Assembly (NCBI RefSeq): GCF_014652535.1
Contig: NZ_BMYZ01000003.1
Location: 310,001 to 374,000 of the forward strand
DNA from: Cellvibrio zantedeschiae
Lineage (GTDB): Bacteria > Pseudomonadota > Gammaproteobacteria > Pseudomonadales > Cellvibrionaceae
DNA: 64,000 nt
Direction of reading: 5' to 3'
Below are positions 49,723 through 58,915 of the stretch, piece after piece (the stretch's first letter is position 1; every line of letters begins with the position of its first letter). A program made the translations under genes and the position numbers. The notes below the pieces were generated by a model. That model was not told the origin of the DNA and ran no database searches. It was given only the letters and a program-made list of their open reading frames with translations.

Positions 49723-51678
49723 ATGCAAGCCAACCACTTGGATGACATTGACGCTCTAGAAAGCGATGTTCCAGAAAGTAAAAACTCAACCAAAACAGGA
49801 TTAGGCATAGCACTAGCTTCTGCGACCCTGACCGCCTGCGGTGGCGGTGCAGCGGGTGGCGCTGGCGGCGGCGGTTTTACGCTGTCGTCTGCTGCGAGTT
49901 CAGCGGCGGTTAGTTCCAGCAGTGTGGCCAGTTCAGTTACATCATCAAAATCTTCATCCAGCTCAAGCTTGCTTTCATCGTCTAAAAGTTCTTCTTCAGT
50001 TTCATCCAGTTCGGTTTCCAGTTCTTCCTCAAGCTCTTCATCCAGTTCTGCGCCTTCATCTTCTTCAAGTTCATCGAGTTCGTCTTCAAGCTCAGCGCCA
50101 AGTTCGTCATCGAGCTCATCAACACAAAGTTCTTCGTCATCTTCATCCAGCTCTTCCGCTGCCAATATTAGCAATGCACAAGCAGTGGCTTTTTTGGCGC
50201 AAGCGAGTTTATCCAGCACTGATCTTGAAATTGCACGCGTGCAGTCTTTGGGTTACGAAGGCTGGATTGACGATGAAATGAAAAAACCTTTCGGCAGTAA
50301 AAACGTAGCGATCTTGATGCAAAAAGGTTTGGCGGATGTTGCCAACAAAAATAGTCTAACCGGCGCCGATAGCATGATGTGGCGGCGATTAATCAACAGC
50401 AGCGATGTATTGCGCCAGCGTGTTGCTTTAGCACTCTCTGAAATTGTTGTGGTTAGCCTGGGTATTGAAGGCATTCGTTTTCGTCAATTTGCCATGGCCT
50501 ACTATTGGGACACGCTTGAGTTAAATGCCTTTGGAAATTATCGCGATCTACTCGAACAAATTTCCAAATCACCCGCCATGGGTACCTGGCTCACCTTCAA
50601 AGGTAACCGTAAAGCATCAGGCAATAGTTTGCCCGATGAAAATTACGCGCGCGAAATTATGCAGCTGTTCACCATTGGTGTTTACGAATTAAATATCGAC
50701 GGCACAGTTAAACTTTTCAACGGAAAACCCAAAGAAACTTACACGCAAGATGATGTGAGCCAACTCGCTCGCGTGTTTACCGGTTGGGATTTGGACACCA
50801 GCACAGGCACCAACGATACGCCCGATGCGGTTTATCGCCCCATGGTACAAATCGCCAAATATCATGAGACTGGAACAAAAACTTTTTTAGGCACAACAAT
50901 TCCCGCTAACACAAGTGGCGAAGCCAGTTTGCAAACTGCGCTCAATACTTTAATGGCCCATTCAAACATTGCACCTTTTATCAGCCGGCAATTAATTCAG
51001 CGTTTGGTGACGAGCAATCCGAGCATTAGTTATGTCGCACGCGTCGCAGGAATTTTTAACGATAACGGCAAAGGCGTAAGAGGTGATTTGGCTGCCGTTA
51101 TTAAAGCCGTGTTGTTAGATACCGAAGCACGTTCTGCCAGCCGTTTAAGCAACGTGACTTTTGGAAAATTGCGCGAACCTGTTTTGCGTTTTGTGCACTG
51201 GGCGCGCAATTTTGGCTACACAGATCCCGCTGACAATTGGAATATTGGCGATACCTCTGATCCTGCATCGCGCCTCGGGCAAAGTCCATTGCGTTCATCA
51301 TCTGTGTTCAATTTTTTTCGGCCCGGCTACATTCCGCCCAGCTCGTTTATCGGCCAGCGCACCGCGCCGGAATTTCAAATCACTACCGAAACCTCGGTGG
51401 CGGGTTACATCAATTTTATGCAGAACGTTATTAGCAACGGCATTGCCAGCATCAAAGCCGATTACAGCAAACTTGTGCCGCTCGCGACAGATTCAAATAA
51501 ATTACTCGCAGAATTAAATACCAGTTTGGCTGCAAATCAGCTCTCTGCCACAACCATCACTAATTTCAAAACGGCGCTCGACAGCATTGCGGCCACTACT
51601 ACAACGGGACAAAACAATCGTATTTACGCAGCGATTTTGCTGGTTATGTCTTGCCCCGAATATCTCACACAAAAATAA
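49723..51678 (+). CDS. DUF1800 protein with polyserine linker
   Basis: 651 residues. An N-terminal region with GLGIALASATLTACGGGAAG looks like a signal ending in a lipobox (LTAC). Next comes a polyserine linker (about 60-145), the hallmark of Cellvibrio and Teredinibacter exported proteins. The DUF1800 domain follows: FLAQASLSSTDLEIARVQSL, MKKPFG, DENYAREIMQLFTIGVYELN, PVLRFVHWARNF and SVFNFFRPGYIPPS. DUF1800 has no known activity. It is 26 bp upstream of a DUF1501 gene; the pair recurs in many marine bacteria. Confidence 0.9.
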   Translation: MQANHLDDIDALESDVPESKNSTKTGLGIALASATLTACGGGAAGGAGGGGFTLSSAASSAAVSSSSVASSVTSSKSSSSSSLLSSSKSSSSVSSSSVSSSSSSSSSSSAPSSSSSSSSSSSSSAPSSSSSSSTQSSSSSSSSSSAANISNAQAVAFLAQASLSSTDLEIARVQSLGYEGWIDDEMKKPFGSKNVAILMQKGLADVANKNSLTGADSMMWRRLINSSDVLRQRVALALSEIVVVSLGIEGIRFRQFAMAYYWDTLELNAFGNYRDLLEQISKSPAMGTWLTFKGNRKASGNSLPDENYAREIMQLFTIGVYELNIDGTVKLFNGKPKETYTQDDVSQLARVFTGWDLDTSTGTNDTPDAVYRPMVQIAKYHETGTKTFLGTTIPANTSGEASLQTALNTLMAHSNIAPFISRQLIQRLVTSNPSISYVARVAGIFNDNGKGVRGDLAAVIKAVLLDTEARSASRLSNVTFGKLREPVLRFVHWARNFGYTDPADNWNIGDTSDPASRLGQSPLRSSSVFNFFRPGYIPPSSFIGQRTAPEFQITTETSVAGYINFMQNVISNGIASIKADYSKLVPLATDSNKLLAELNTSLAANQLSATTITNFKTALDSIAATTTTGQNNRIYAAILLVMSCPEYLTQK

Positions 51679-51704
51679 ATGGCCGATAAAAACAGGAGCC
51701 AATT

Positions 51705-53078
51705 ATGAGTTCAGAATTATCGCGCCGCGAATTTTTGAAGCGTGCCAGCGCACTCTCAATGACGGGAATCGCCGCACCTTTTGCATTAAACCTCGCCGCT
51801 ATTGGTGAAGCCGCTGCTGCAACGGCGACAGATTACAAAGCTATGGTGTGCGTGTTTTTGTACGGTGGAAATGATTACGCCAATACACTGGTACCTTATG
51901 ATACGGCGAGCTACAACCTCTACAGCGGTTTGCGCCCTGCCATTGCAACTGCGCGCGATAGCCTCACCGCAACTGTATTGAATCCCGCATTGTCTTTAGC
52001 GAATTCACGCCAATATGCACTCGCTCCGGAATTGAAAGATTTGGTACCGATTTTTAACGCGGGGCAAATGGGCGTGTTATTAAATGTTGGAACCTTGATT
52101 CAACCAACAACAAAAACCGAATACAACGCTAAAAGCGTTCCCTTGCCGCCAAAATTATTTTCACATAACGATCAACAATCGGTGTGGCAATCTTCATCGC
52201 CCGAAGGTTCAACCAAAGGCTGGGGCGGCCGCATGGGTGATTTATTTGCCGCGAGTAACGGCAACGCAACATTTACTTGCGTGAGCGCGGCGGGCAATGC
52301 GGTTTATCTCGCAGGTAACACGGCAATTCCCTATCAAGTTTCCACGAGCGGTTCTATTGCAATCAATGGAATTAAATCCACACTCTTCGGTTCGACAGCG
52401 TGCGCAAATGCTTTACGGGCATCCATCACTGCAAACAGTAATCATATTTACGAAGCAGAACTCGCCACCATAACCAAACGTTCGATTGATGCCGACGTAC
52501 AATTAAAAGCGGCGCTAGCAAGTGTCAGTGAATTCACAACGGTTTACCCGAGCGGAAACAGTTTGGCCTCGCAATTAAAAATGGTGGCGAAAATGATTGC
52601 AGGGCGAAATGCACTCAGTGCAAAGCGTCAGGTATTTTTTGTATCGCTCGGAGGTTTTGATACACACGATAATATTCTCACCGATCACCCGGTGCTCATG
52701 ACTAAAGTTGGTACCGCATTAAATGCATTTCATTCAACCATGGTTGAGTTGGGAATTTCTGACAAAGTTACTGCATTTACTGCATCCGATTTTGGCCGCA
52801 CGCTCACTACTGATGGCGATGGTTCCGATCACGGTTGGGGTAGCATGCACTTTGTATTGGGCGGTGCAGTGAATGGAAAAAATTATTACGGCACACCACC
52901 TGCTATCGCTAACAATGGCCCGGATGATGTTGGGCAAGGAAGATTATTACCGGGAATTTCTGTTGATCAATTAGGCGCAACACTGGCGACATGGTTTGGG
53001 GTGAGCAATTCAGAATTGACAACTGTGTTGCCGAATATTTCTAATTACAGCCTAAAGAATTTGGGCTTTATGATGTAG
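51705..53078 (+). CDS. DUF1501 protein with Tat signal
   Basis: 457 residues. A Tat signal is present: SRREFLKRASALSMTGIAAP, with the twin arginine in the SRREFLK form. The DUF1501 (sulfatase-like alkaline-phosphatase superfamily) core includes VCVFLYGGNDYANTLVPYDT, FFVSLGGFDTHDN and FTASDFGRTLTTDGDGSDHG followed by W. Conserved metal-binding-like Asp and His (GGFDTHDN, DGSDHGWG) suggest an enzymatic site, but no activity is proven. It would be exported folded, unlike the Sec-type DUF1800 partner. Good ribosome site (CAGGAGCC). Confidence 0.9.
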   Translation: MSSELSRREFLKRASALSMTGIAAPFALNLAAIGEAAAATATDYKAMVCVFLYGGNDYANTLVPYDTASYNLYSGLRPAIATARDSLTATVLNPALSLANSRQYALAPELKDLVPIFNAGQMGVLLNVGTLIQPTTKTEYNAKSVPLPPKLFSHNDQQSVWQSSSPEGSTKGWGGRMGDLFAASNGNATFTCVSAAGNAVYLAGNTAIPYQVSTSGSIAINGIKSTLFGSTACANALRASITANSNHIYEAELATITKRSIDADVQLKAALASVSEFTTVYPSGNSLASQLKMVAKMIAGRNALSAKRQVFFVSLGGFDTHDNILTDHPVLMTKVGTALNAFHSTMVELGISDKVTAFTASDFGRTLTTDGDGSDHGWGSMHFVLGGAVNGKNYYGTPPAIANNGPDDVGQGRLLPGISVDQLGATLATWFGVSNSELTTVLPNISNYSLKNLGFMM

Positions 53079-53115
53079 ATGCTTAAATAACAATCACGCT
53101 AAATATCATTAATTA

Positions 53116-53270
53116 GGAGTCGCCATCCTCGCGCAGCGGGGATCCAGCTTTTTCAATGTTCGCAATCAGATTAATTTTTAGTTTTTTATGGCATATTTTT
53201 TATAGACAATACACCATTTATTATTAAATTTTTAAGAGCTGGATCCCCGCTGCGCGAGGATGACGACTCC
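53116..53270. repeat. Inverted repeat with AT-rich core (family R2)
   Basis: 34-bp arms at 53116-53149 and 53237-53270 are inverted copies with a single mismatch (CGCCATCC against CGTCATCC). The 87-bp core is extremely AT-rich. The outer ends are GGAGTCG, and a GGATCC site lies at each inner part. A 25-base match to one arm lies at 27116-27140. It resembles a small non-coding mobile element (MITE-like) or a paired REP; no target duplication is obvious. Confidence 0.7.
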
Positions 53271-53298
53271 CATTTTATGCATTTATTTTCAACACCTC

Positions 53299-53322
53299 GT
53301 TCACCCTGAGTCTATCGAAGGG
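53299..53322 (+). repeat. GTTCACCCTGAGTC-type dispersed sequence
   Basis: GTTCACCCTGAGTCTATCGA followed by AGGG is the common dispersed motif of many bacterial genomes. Only one copy is seen in this window. It lies just downstream of the R2 inverted repeat and before the DUF3237 gene. Confidence 0.5.
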
Positions 53323-53359
53323 TTTTATTTTCTCTACAAACCGAGTGAACACAAACTGA

Positions 53360-53911
53360 TTACAACAACTGATGTACACCAATAACTACGTAAGGTTTTT
53401 CACCCTCTTTTAATGGCGGAACGTCCAAAGTACCTAAAAATATCGCGTGGTTAAGATAGGCGTAGCGGCTATCGCTTGGAGCTTCCAGCTCCAATACAGA
53501 ACGCATATAGGGTGCGCCTTTTTTATCTGATGGCGGCGAGTAGAGAGCGCGGTTAATAACCTGAATCAAAACCCCATCATTGGTTTTTAACATATAGCGC
53601 GCGTTAAATTCGGTATCGCCATCGGCGCGTGTCACTTGGAAATCGGCACCCGTTGGCAATACAGTGCCTTCAATATCTGCACCTTTAAAGGTACCGCCAG
53701 TGATAGGGATCATTCTGCGCGTGCCATATTTTGTTTTACCTAACTCGACACCCTCACCAATTAACACTTTTGCATCCCAAATATGTTTGGTGGTAAATAT
53801 CTGTTCTTTTTTTGCGGTTAGGTCTTTCGTATCCGCTGGTTTTTTATCGGCGGCAAAAGTGAAATTTGCGGTAGCGGCTATCATCAAACACAAGATTATT
53901 TTTTTCATCAT
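53360..53911 (-). CDS. Exported DUF3237 protein
   Basis: 183 residues. A signal peptide (MMKKIILCLMIAATANFTFA) precedes a DUF3237 domain: WDAKVLIGEGVELGKTKYGT, RRMIPITGGTFKGADIEGTV, YMLKTNDGVLIQVINRALYS. DUF3237 is usually cytoplasmic and of unknown function; here it is exported. It starts 3 bases after the tannase stop on the same strand, so translation is likely coupled and a shared role with the esterase is probable. Confidence 0.87.
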   Translation of the reverse strand: MMKKIILCLMIAATANFTFAADKKPADTKDLTAKKEQIFTTKHIWDAKVLIGEGVELGKTKYGTRRMIPITGGTFKGADIEGTVLPTGADFQVTRADGDTEFNARYMLKTNDGVLIQVINRALYSPPSDKKGAPYMRSVLELEAPSDSRYAYLNHAIFLGTLDVPPLKEGEKPYVVIGVHQLL

Positions 53912-53914
53912 CAG

Positions 53915-55600
53915 TTACTCCGTTACGCAGGCAAAACTTGCTGCAGATTCAATATCACCCGATTTATAAGTTGCAATACTCGGCCAGGGGCACAAATTTC
54001 TTGAACGAGTTTTGCTCCAATTAGCAGGCAGTGATTTATTTGCAGGATTCACCTTGGCCGCAATAGTGTCGGGTGCTTGCCCTTTTTCAACCCAATTAAC
54101 CAATGCGCCAAGCCCATCGAATTGATCTGTCGACGGACCGCCGTTGCAATGGTTCATACCGGGCACAACAAACAAACGCGCAAAATCTTGCGCTTTGCCG
54201 CGATAATTTTTATTTAATTTTTCATACCAATCCACAAGGTCTACTGTAGAAAATACCGGGTCACTTTGGCCTTGGTAAATAATCAGTTTGCCTTTGTTTT
54301 TATAAAAGGTTTTTAAATAGGGATTGTTTACATCCGGTGGAGTCATAAACTCCATGGCAGATTTTTTGAATTCGCCTTGCGTTGCAAAAATTTTGGGTGC
54401 ATCGCGATCAAAATCAAATTCGCTTAAAAATTGCAACAACTTATCTGGTGAACCTTCCACTTGGGTTGCTGGTGTCGTAAATACATAGGCAAGCGAACCC
54501 GCACCCATGGTGGCAATTAAAGGATTGTTGTTCCAAGGCGGTATAGGGCTTTCAAATTTCCAGAAGCGCCAACCTTCATCGGCAATACCTGTGTCGTACC
54601 ACCAGTGATTATAAAGTTGCTTACCTTTGCTGTTATGTGGGCCACTCATTAGGCGCGCGAAGGATTTGGTTTGCACATCGCTTAAACAGCTCGCATTTTT
54701 TTCGCCCGAACAACGCAAACTATTTATATCGAAGGTTTTTTGGCACTGACGAATATTGTTGACCAACCCGTCTTTGGCGCCATCAAGCCCATCGCAAGCA
54801 TCGGTAATTTTATTAACGATTAATTGCATATCAGCGCGGCTAAACGCGTTATGTAATTTTGGATCAACTTGTTGCGTGCTTTGTACGTCCCATGCGTGCT
54901 GCACTGCGGCTTTGGGTAAATTAAAACCGGGAGCGCCCACTAAAATTCCGTCGAACTGATCACCGTAACGACTCGCCGCAACCATGCCGTGGCGACCGCC
55001 GTTGGAACACCCAGATAAATAAGAATATTCAGCTTCTTTGGTGTAAAAAGTTTTGATAATCGCGTGGGCTATAGGGGCCATGGTTGCAGTTGCCTGGTAA
55101 CCATAATCCTCGCGCGCCTGCGGATCCAAACCAAAACGATTACCTGCCGCCAAACCGTATTGTTGATTCTCTGCCGCGCTGCCATCGTGACCGGCATTAG
55201 TGCTCAGAACAGCAAAACCTCGCGAACGCGCAGATCGTCCCTCAAACATGTCACCTTCCGCAGGAACCACAGCACCATCATTGCCACCATTCATTTGGTA
55301 AACAAAGCGTCCATTCCATGACAAAGGCAAACGCATTTCAAATCCGATAGCGTAATGTTTGCCATCAATACCAGTCCGCGCGTTAACCACGCCATTGATC
55401 TGGCAAAACGCATCGGCTTCATTCAATTTGGTGGTTTGAAGTTCGAGCTTCATGGCAGCGGGAAATTTGTGCTGCAGCAAATCACCGCAAGCTGAAGTCT
55501 CCACAGCCGCATTTGCACCGGAATATGAGAGCACTAATAGCAGCCCGGTGAAAATCAATTTGGATGAGGCTGGAGCATGAAGAAAAGAAAAATATCGCAC
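53915..55600 (-). CDS. Tannase/feruloyl esterase family protein
   Basis: 561 residues from a GTG at 55600 with AGGAG upstream. Signal peptide followed by the tannase/FaeB fold: NWNGRFVYQMNGGNDG-like opening (LSWNGRFVYQMNGGNDGAVV), GYLSGC-like nucleophile motif YLSGCSNGGRHGMVAASRYG with Cys198-Ser199, and GMNHCNGGPST with His484-Cys485. The Cys-Ser and His-Cys pair forms the CS-D-HC motif of this family. It should cleave phenolic esters such as gallates or ferulates of plant polymers. Several Cys pairs suit an exported enzyme. Downstream DUF3237 gene is coupled. Confidence 0.93.
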   Translation of the reverse strand: MRYFSFLHAPASSKLIFTGLLLVLSYSGANAAVETSACGDLLQHKFPAAMKLELQTTKLNEADAFCQINGVVNARTGIDGKHYAIGFEMRLPLSWNGRFVYQMNGGNDGAVVPAEGDMFEGRSARSRGFAVLSTNAGHDGSAAENQQYGLAAGNRFGLDPQAREDYGYQATATMAPIAHAIIKTFYTKEAEYSYLSGCSNGGRHGMVAASRYGDQFDGILVGAPGFNLPKAAVQHAWDVQSTQQVDPKLHNAFSRADMQLIVNKITDACDGLDGAKDGLVNNIRQCQKTFDINSLRCSGEKNASCLSDVQTKSFARLMSGPHNSKGKQLYNHWWYDTGIADEGWRFWKFESPIPPWNNNPLIATMGAGSLAYVFTTPATQVEGSPDKLLQFLSEFDFDRDAPKIFATQGEFKKSAMEFMTPPDVNNPYLKTFYKNKGKLIIYQGQSDPVFSTVDLVDWYEKLNKNYRGKAQDFARLFVVPGMNHCNGGPSTDQFDGLGALVNWVEKGQAPDTIAAKVNPANKSLPANWSKTRSRNLCPWPSIATYKSGDIESAASFACVTE

Positions 55601-55694
55601 GATGAGGACTCCTTTTTTGTATTATTATATCCATATTAACATCCTCTGGAGTCCAAGGCTAATGCGGGCGCAGCATTTCATCTATCTAGAAAGC

Positions 55695-55722
55695 AAAACC
55701 GCTGCACAAAGCAGCGGTTTTT
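55695..55722. terminator. Terminator hairpin between DedA and tannase genes
   Basis: AAAACCGCTGC (55695-55705), loop ACAAA, GCAGCGGTTTT (55711-55721): an 11-bp perfect stem. It lies 23 bases past the DedA stop and ends in A/T runs on both strands, so it ends the DedA transcript. Confidence 0.87.
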
Positions 55723-55743
55723 AAATTCAAAAAATTGATTTAG

Positions 55744-56406
55744 TTATTTGACTGGCGATTTCGCTGCTTTATGCGCTTTCCAGGCCTCATAAAAAATAGG
55801 CAGTACAGATACAACTAAAATTCCAAAAATTAACAAGGTGAAGTTTTTTCTCACCACTGGCTGATTGCCAAAGAAATAACCCAGATACAAAAAGATACCC
55901 ACCCACAAAAGCGCGCCGATAATATTGTATGCAATAAATTTGGGATATTTCATTCCGCTCATACCTGCTACAAAAGGTGCGAAGGTGCGGATGATGGGAA
56001 TAAAGCGCGTCATGATAATGGCTACACCGCCGTGCTTATCGTAAAAATCGCGCGCCTTGTTTAAATAATCTTGCCGGAACACTTTTGAATTGGGGTTACG
56101 AAATAATTGTGCACCAAAAAAACGACCAATCGTGTAGTTAACAATATTCCCCAACACAGCTGCGGTAACAACAATTGCCGCCATCACATTGATATCAAGC
56201 CCGCTGCTGGCGCTTATGGCAACCAGCGCACCTGTTGCAAACAACAGTGAATCGCCGGGTAAAAAAGGTGTTACGACCAAGCCTGTCTCACAAAATATAA
56301 TCAAGAATAAAATGCCATAAATCCATAAACCGTATTGACTGAAAAGCTCAGACAAATGGACATCAATGTGCAAAATAAAACTTATAACCAACTGAATAAA
56401 TTCCAC
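55744..56406 (-). CDS. DedA family membrane protein
   Basis: 220 residues. DedA signatures are present: FCETGLVVTPFLPGDSLLFA (the E and F-x-PG-[DE] motif), NYTIGRFFGAQLF and HGGVAIIMTRFIPIIRTFAP followed by FVAGMSGM with the two conserved Arg. DedA proteins are inner-membrane lipid-scramblase or proton-dependent transporters needed for membrane integrity. It lies 43 bp downstream of the lysophospholipase-like gene, probably in one transcript. Confidence 0.93.
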   Translation of the reverse strand: MEFIQLVISFILHIDVHLSELFSQYGLWIYGILFLIIFCETGLVVTPFLPGDSLLFATGALVAISASSGLDINVMAAIVVTAAVLGNIVNYTIGRFFGAQLFRNPNSKVFRQDYLNKARDFYDKHGGVAIIMTRFIPIIRTFAPFVAGMSGMKYPKFIAYNIIGALLWVGIFLYLGYFFGNQPVVRKNFTLLIFGILVVSVLPIFYEAWKAHKAAKSPVK

Positions 56407-56449
56407 GGAAAATCCTTACACGAAATAGTTAAAAAGAGTGAAAAAATAA

Positions 56450-57448
56450 TTAATTAAAAAAATATTGTTTTATAGCTGCGAAAACTTGTGATCGGTACAG
56501 ATCGCTTTCGTTGACCAATTGATGGCCTGCATCGGCAATTAAGGCAATTTTAGCATTGGGTAATTTCTGCTGTAACAAGGGTAAATTGTATCGCCAATCC
56601 ACGGTCATATCGTCGGTGCCTTGCACGATTAAACATTCGTTTTGCAAAGGAGCAAAGTGCAAAACCATTTCGTGCCAGGCCTTCATAGCGCCTACCCAGC
56701 TGAGCGATAGTATTCGTGCCTGCAATAAATCCTGATCTTTCAGGAATTGATTAAACTCGAGATCATGCGAACTTTTGGAAAAAGTGCGCGAAATTTGGCG
56801 AATAAAGTGGCGCAGCACTGCATACACATAACGCCCCATATGAACACCGCGCCAGCCGCGTGGTAACACCAAGGGGCTACACAGTGCAATTTTTTCAAAA
56901 CGCTCCTTTTCTAGACAAGCTAGGGAATCCTGCGCGATTGCGTAACGCCACAAATAATTCAACAAGACCGCGCAACCTGTACTCTGGCCCAATGCGTATA
57001 AAGGTTGCGGCATTATGATGGCACTTTGTTGCAAAATTTCGGCGAGCACGTCGCCGTATTGATTAAACGAATCAATTGCCGCTGGCTCGCCACTACTTAA
57101 TCCATGGCCGGGCAAATCAAAAGCGAGCACTGCAAAATTATGTTGCAGCGCAAACCGAATGGGATGATCAAAAACTCCAACATGATCGTAATAGCCATGC
57201 ACAACAAGCATTGTGCCCTGCGCGTTTTCTGGCAACCAATAATGTGTGGCTATTTTGAATCCAGCAACATTTACGCACCCAAAGCCGTGGGAAACCTGAG
57301 CAAATTCATTCGCGAAATTTATGTCGTAGTCATTGAGGTAGGCTTGTACAAGATCTGTTTGCGGCCAATCGCAATCTTTGGCTGGCGAAAATTCCAACTC
57401 AGGCAACTGCCGGGCAAGTTCGCGCAAATCCTGTAGGCTGAGTGTCAT
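56450..57448 (-). CDS. Lysophospholipase-like alpha/beta hydrolase
   Basis: 332 residues, no signal peptide. Oxyanion motif VVHGYYDHVGVFDHPIRFAL; AFDLPGHGLSSGEP; nucleophile in YALGQSTGCAVLLNYL (GQSTG, Ser); acid in IVQGTDDMTVDWRYN; His in DAGHQLVNES. This is the serine aminopeptidase/monoacylglycerol lipase (Hydrolase_4) type, often named lysophospholipase. It is upstream of dedA and divergent from an AraC regulator across 256 bp. Confidence 0.88.
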   Translation of the reverse strand: MTLSLQDLRELARQLPELEFSPAKDCDWPQTDLVQAYLNDYDINFANEFAQVSHGFGCVNVAGFKIATHYWLPENAQGTMLVVHGYYDHVGVFDHPIRFALQHNFAVLAFDLPGHGLSSGEPAAIDSFNQYGDVLAEILQQSAIIMPQPLYALGQSTGCAVLLNYLWRYAIAQDSLACLEKERFEKIALCSPLVLPRGWRGVHMGRYVYAVLRHFIRQISRTFSKSSHDLEFNQFLKDQDLLQARILSLSWVGAMKAWHEMVLHFAPLQNECLIVQGTDDMTVDWRYNLPLLQQKLPNAKIALIADAGHQLVNESDLYRSQVFAAIKQYFFN

Positions 57449-57587
57449 AGTGGTAACTTCAATTATTAACGCGGGTTGAGGCTGAATTAAACCAGTTTCT
57501 AGTCACAATGAATATAAGTCGTGGCGAGGATTATTGAAGTTAATTTAACCTAGTCTTGCCGCGCTGACGATAGTTTTACACTTGGAC

Positions 57588-57619
57588 TTGGCGACAGCGC
57601 AGTCAGCCTCAACTATAAT
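57588..57619 (+). promoter_or_regulatory. Possible promoter of the membrane AraC gene
   Basis: A perfect TATAAT at 57614-57619 lies 85 bases before ATG 57705. TTGGCG at 57588-57593 is a possible -35 with wide spacing (20 bases). Candidate only; no operator is visible. Confidence 0.4.
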
Positions 57620-57704
57620 CTCTCCATATAATAATTAACCGCCTGACTCGTTAGCCGCCGTGGCTCCACTACAGAGCGGCAACGTGCAATCAACCGAGTG
57701 TCTC

Positions 57705-58847
57705 ATGAAAGATCATATCTTTAACATCCACGATGTTATTTTGCTCATGACAGCAGCCGAGTGTATTTTACTCGCCATTTTTCAAGCTGTTTTACCCGCC
57801 AAAAATAAGGCCTCCAGCATTTTACTTACGATATTTTTATTATCGGTAGCCGTAAGTGCAACCTGTGTGCTTATGCTGTGGAATAACAATGTACGCTTCT
57901 TCGCATTATTCGATCACACGCTCTTACCTTATTTTTTAACAAGCTCACTATTGCTGAAAGGCGCTGCGCTCTATTTGTACGTGCGTGCTATTACCCAGGA
58001 ATCCTTCGCAATCGATTCCAAAAAATTGGGCCACCTCATACCCGTCGCGATTGGAATACTTTGGCTGGTGATTTTTAAAATTGATACGCATTCATTGGTG
58101 TGGTTCCGCGATTCAGCCAATCCCCTTCCCAATAAATGGGCCGTCGATATTTTGTGGGGCGCAATCAAAATTGTACCGCTCGCCTACGTAATCGCAGCCG
58201 TATGGAAAGTGCGCAAATATGTCACCCAATTAGAAAACCAATATTCACATTTTTCTCCTACCGAACCGGGCTGGCTCAGTGTTTTGACCTACGGATTTTT
58301 ATTTAGCTGGAGCCTCACCCTGCTCGTTCACATAATCGCAGAATTTGCAGACCCTTCTATTTCCGATACCTTCGGCATTACCGACAACTATGTAGGTTTT
58401 ATTTTAATTAACGCCCTCTTTACCTACAGCGTGGTATACGCCCACCAATTACTCGCGACAAAACCGGAAGTCATTAAAGAAGAAAAAACCGACGAAAAAG
58501 TCACCAGCCAAGCTATAGCAAAAGTACAGACGGGCATGGAGATTCAAAAACTCTATTTAAAACACAATTTAAATATCGAAGAATTTTCCAAACGCATTGA
58601 ATTGCCCATCAAAGACGTATCAGCCGTTATCAACAAACATTACGGCACCAACTTTTTTGAGTTTATGAATAAGTATCGAGTAGAGGAAGCCAAACGTTTA
58701 TTGCTGGATGAGAAATGCGCAGAAATGACAGTACTGGATATTTTGTTGCAAGCCGGCTTTAACAGTAAATCGGCGTTCCACAGATTTTTTAACCGGTTGG
58801 TGGGAGTTTCACCTACAGAGTTTAGGAAGCAGGCTCAAAAGGCGTAA
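57705..58847 (+). CDS. AraC family regulator with membrane-embedded N-terminus
   Basis: 380 residues from ATG 57705; the frame continues upstream to a GTG at 57660 but the ATG has GAGTG upstream. Residues 1-240 hold six or seven hydrophobic helices (ILLMTAAECILLAIFQAVL; ILLTIFLLSVAVSATCVLML), so the sensor half is in the membrane. Residues 280-380 are the AraC DNA-binding pair (LNIEEFSKRIELPIKDVSAV; LLQAGFNSKSAFHRFFNRLV). Membrane AraC regulators of this shape are frequent near polysaccharide-use genes in Cellvibrionaceae. Ligand and targets unknown. Confidence 0.85.
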   Translation: MKDHIFNIHDVILLMTAAECILLAIFQAVLPAKNKASSILLTIFLLSVAVSATCVLMLWNNNVRFFALFDHTLLPYFLTSSLLLKGAALYLYVRAITQESFAIDSKKLGHLIPVAIGILWLVIFKIDTHSLVWFRDSANPLPNKWAVDILWGAIKIVPLAYVIAAVWKVRKYVTQLENQYSHFSPTEPGWLSVLTYGFLFSWSLTLLVHIIAEFADPSISDTFGITDNYVGFILINALFTYSVVYAHQLLATKPEVIKEEKTDEKVTSQAIAKVQTGMEIQKLYLKHNLNIEEFSKRIELPIKDVSAVINKHYGTNFFEFMNKYRVEEAKRLLLDEKCAEMTVLDILLQAGFNSKSAFHRFFNRLVGVSPTEFRKQAQKA

Positions 58848-58855
58848 AGAAAAAA

Positions 58856-58879
58856 GCGCAGCGAGTTAACTCGCTGCGC
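58856..58879 (-). terminator. Terminator of the secreted-protein gene
   Basis: GCGCAGCGAGTTAACTCGCT followed by GCGC is a perfect 24-base palindrome. On the minus strand it is followed by TTTTTTCTTTACG, so it terminates the gene ending at 58916. It also lies just after the AraC stop on the plus strand. Confidence 0.8.
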
Positions 58880-58915
58880 GAAGCATGGCTTGGTGGCCAT
58901 AAGTTGAGGAAGAAT

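Noticed and set aside
49695-50219. Acidic open frame on the minus strand (LDEDDEELCVDELDDE type)
   Set aside because: It is the antisense of the DUF1800 polyserine linker (Ser codons read as Glu/Asp/Leu codons).
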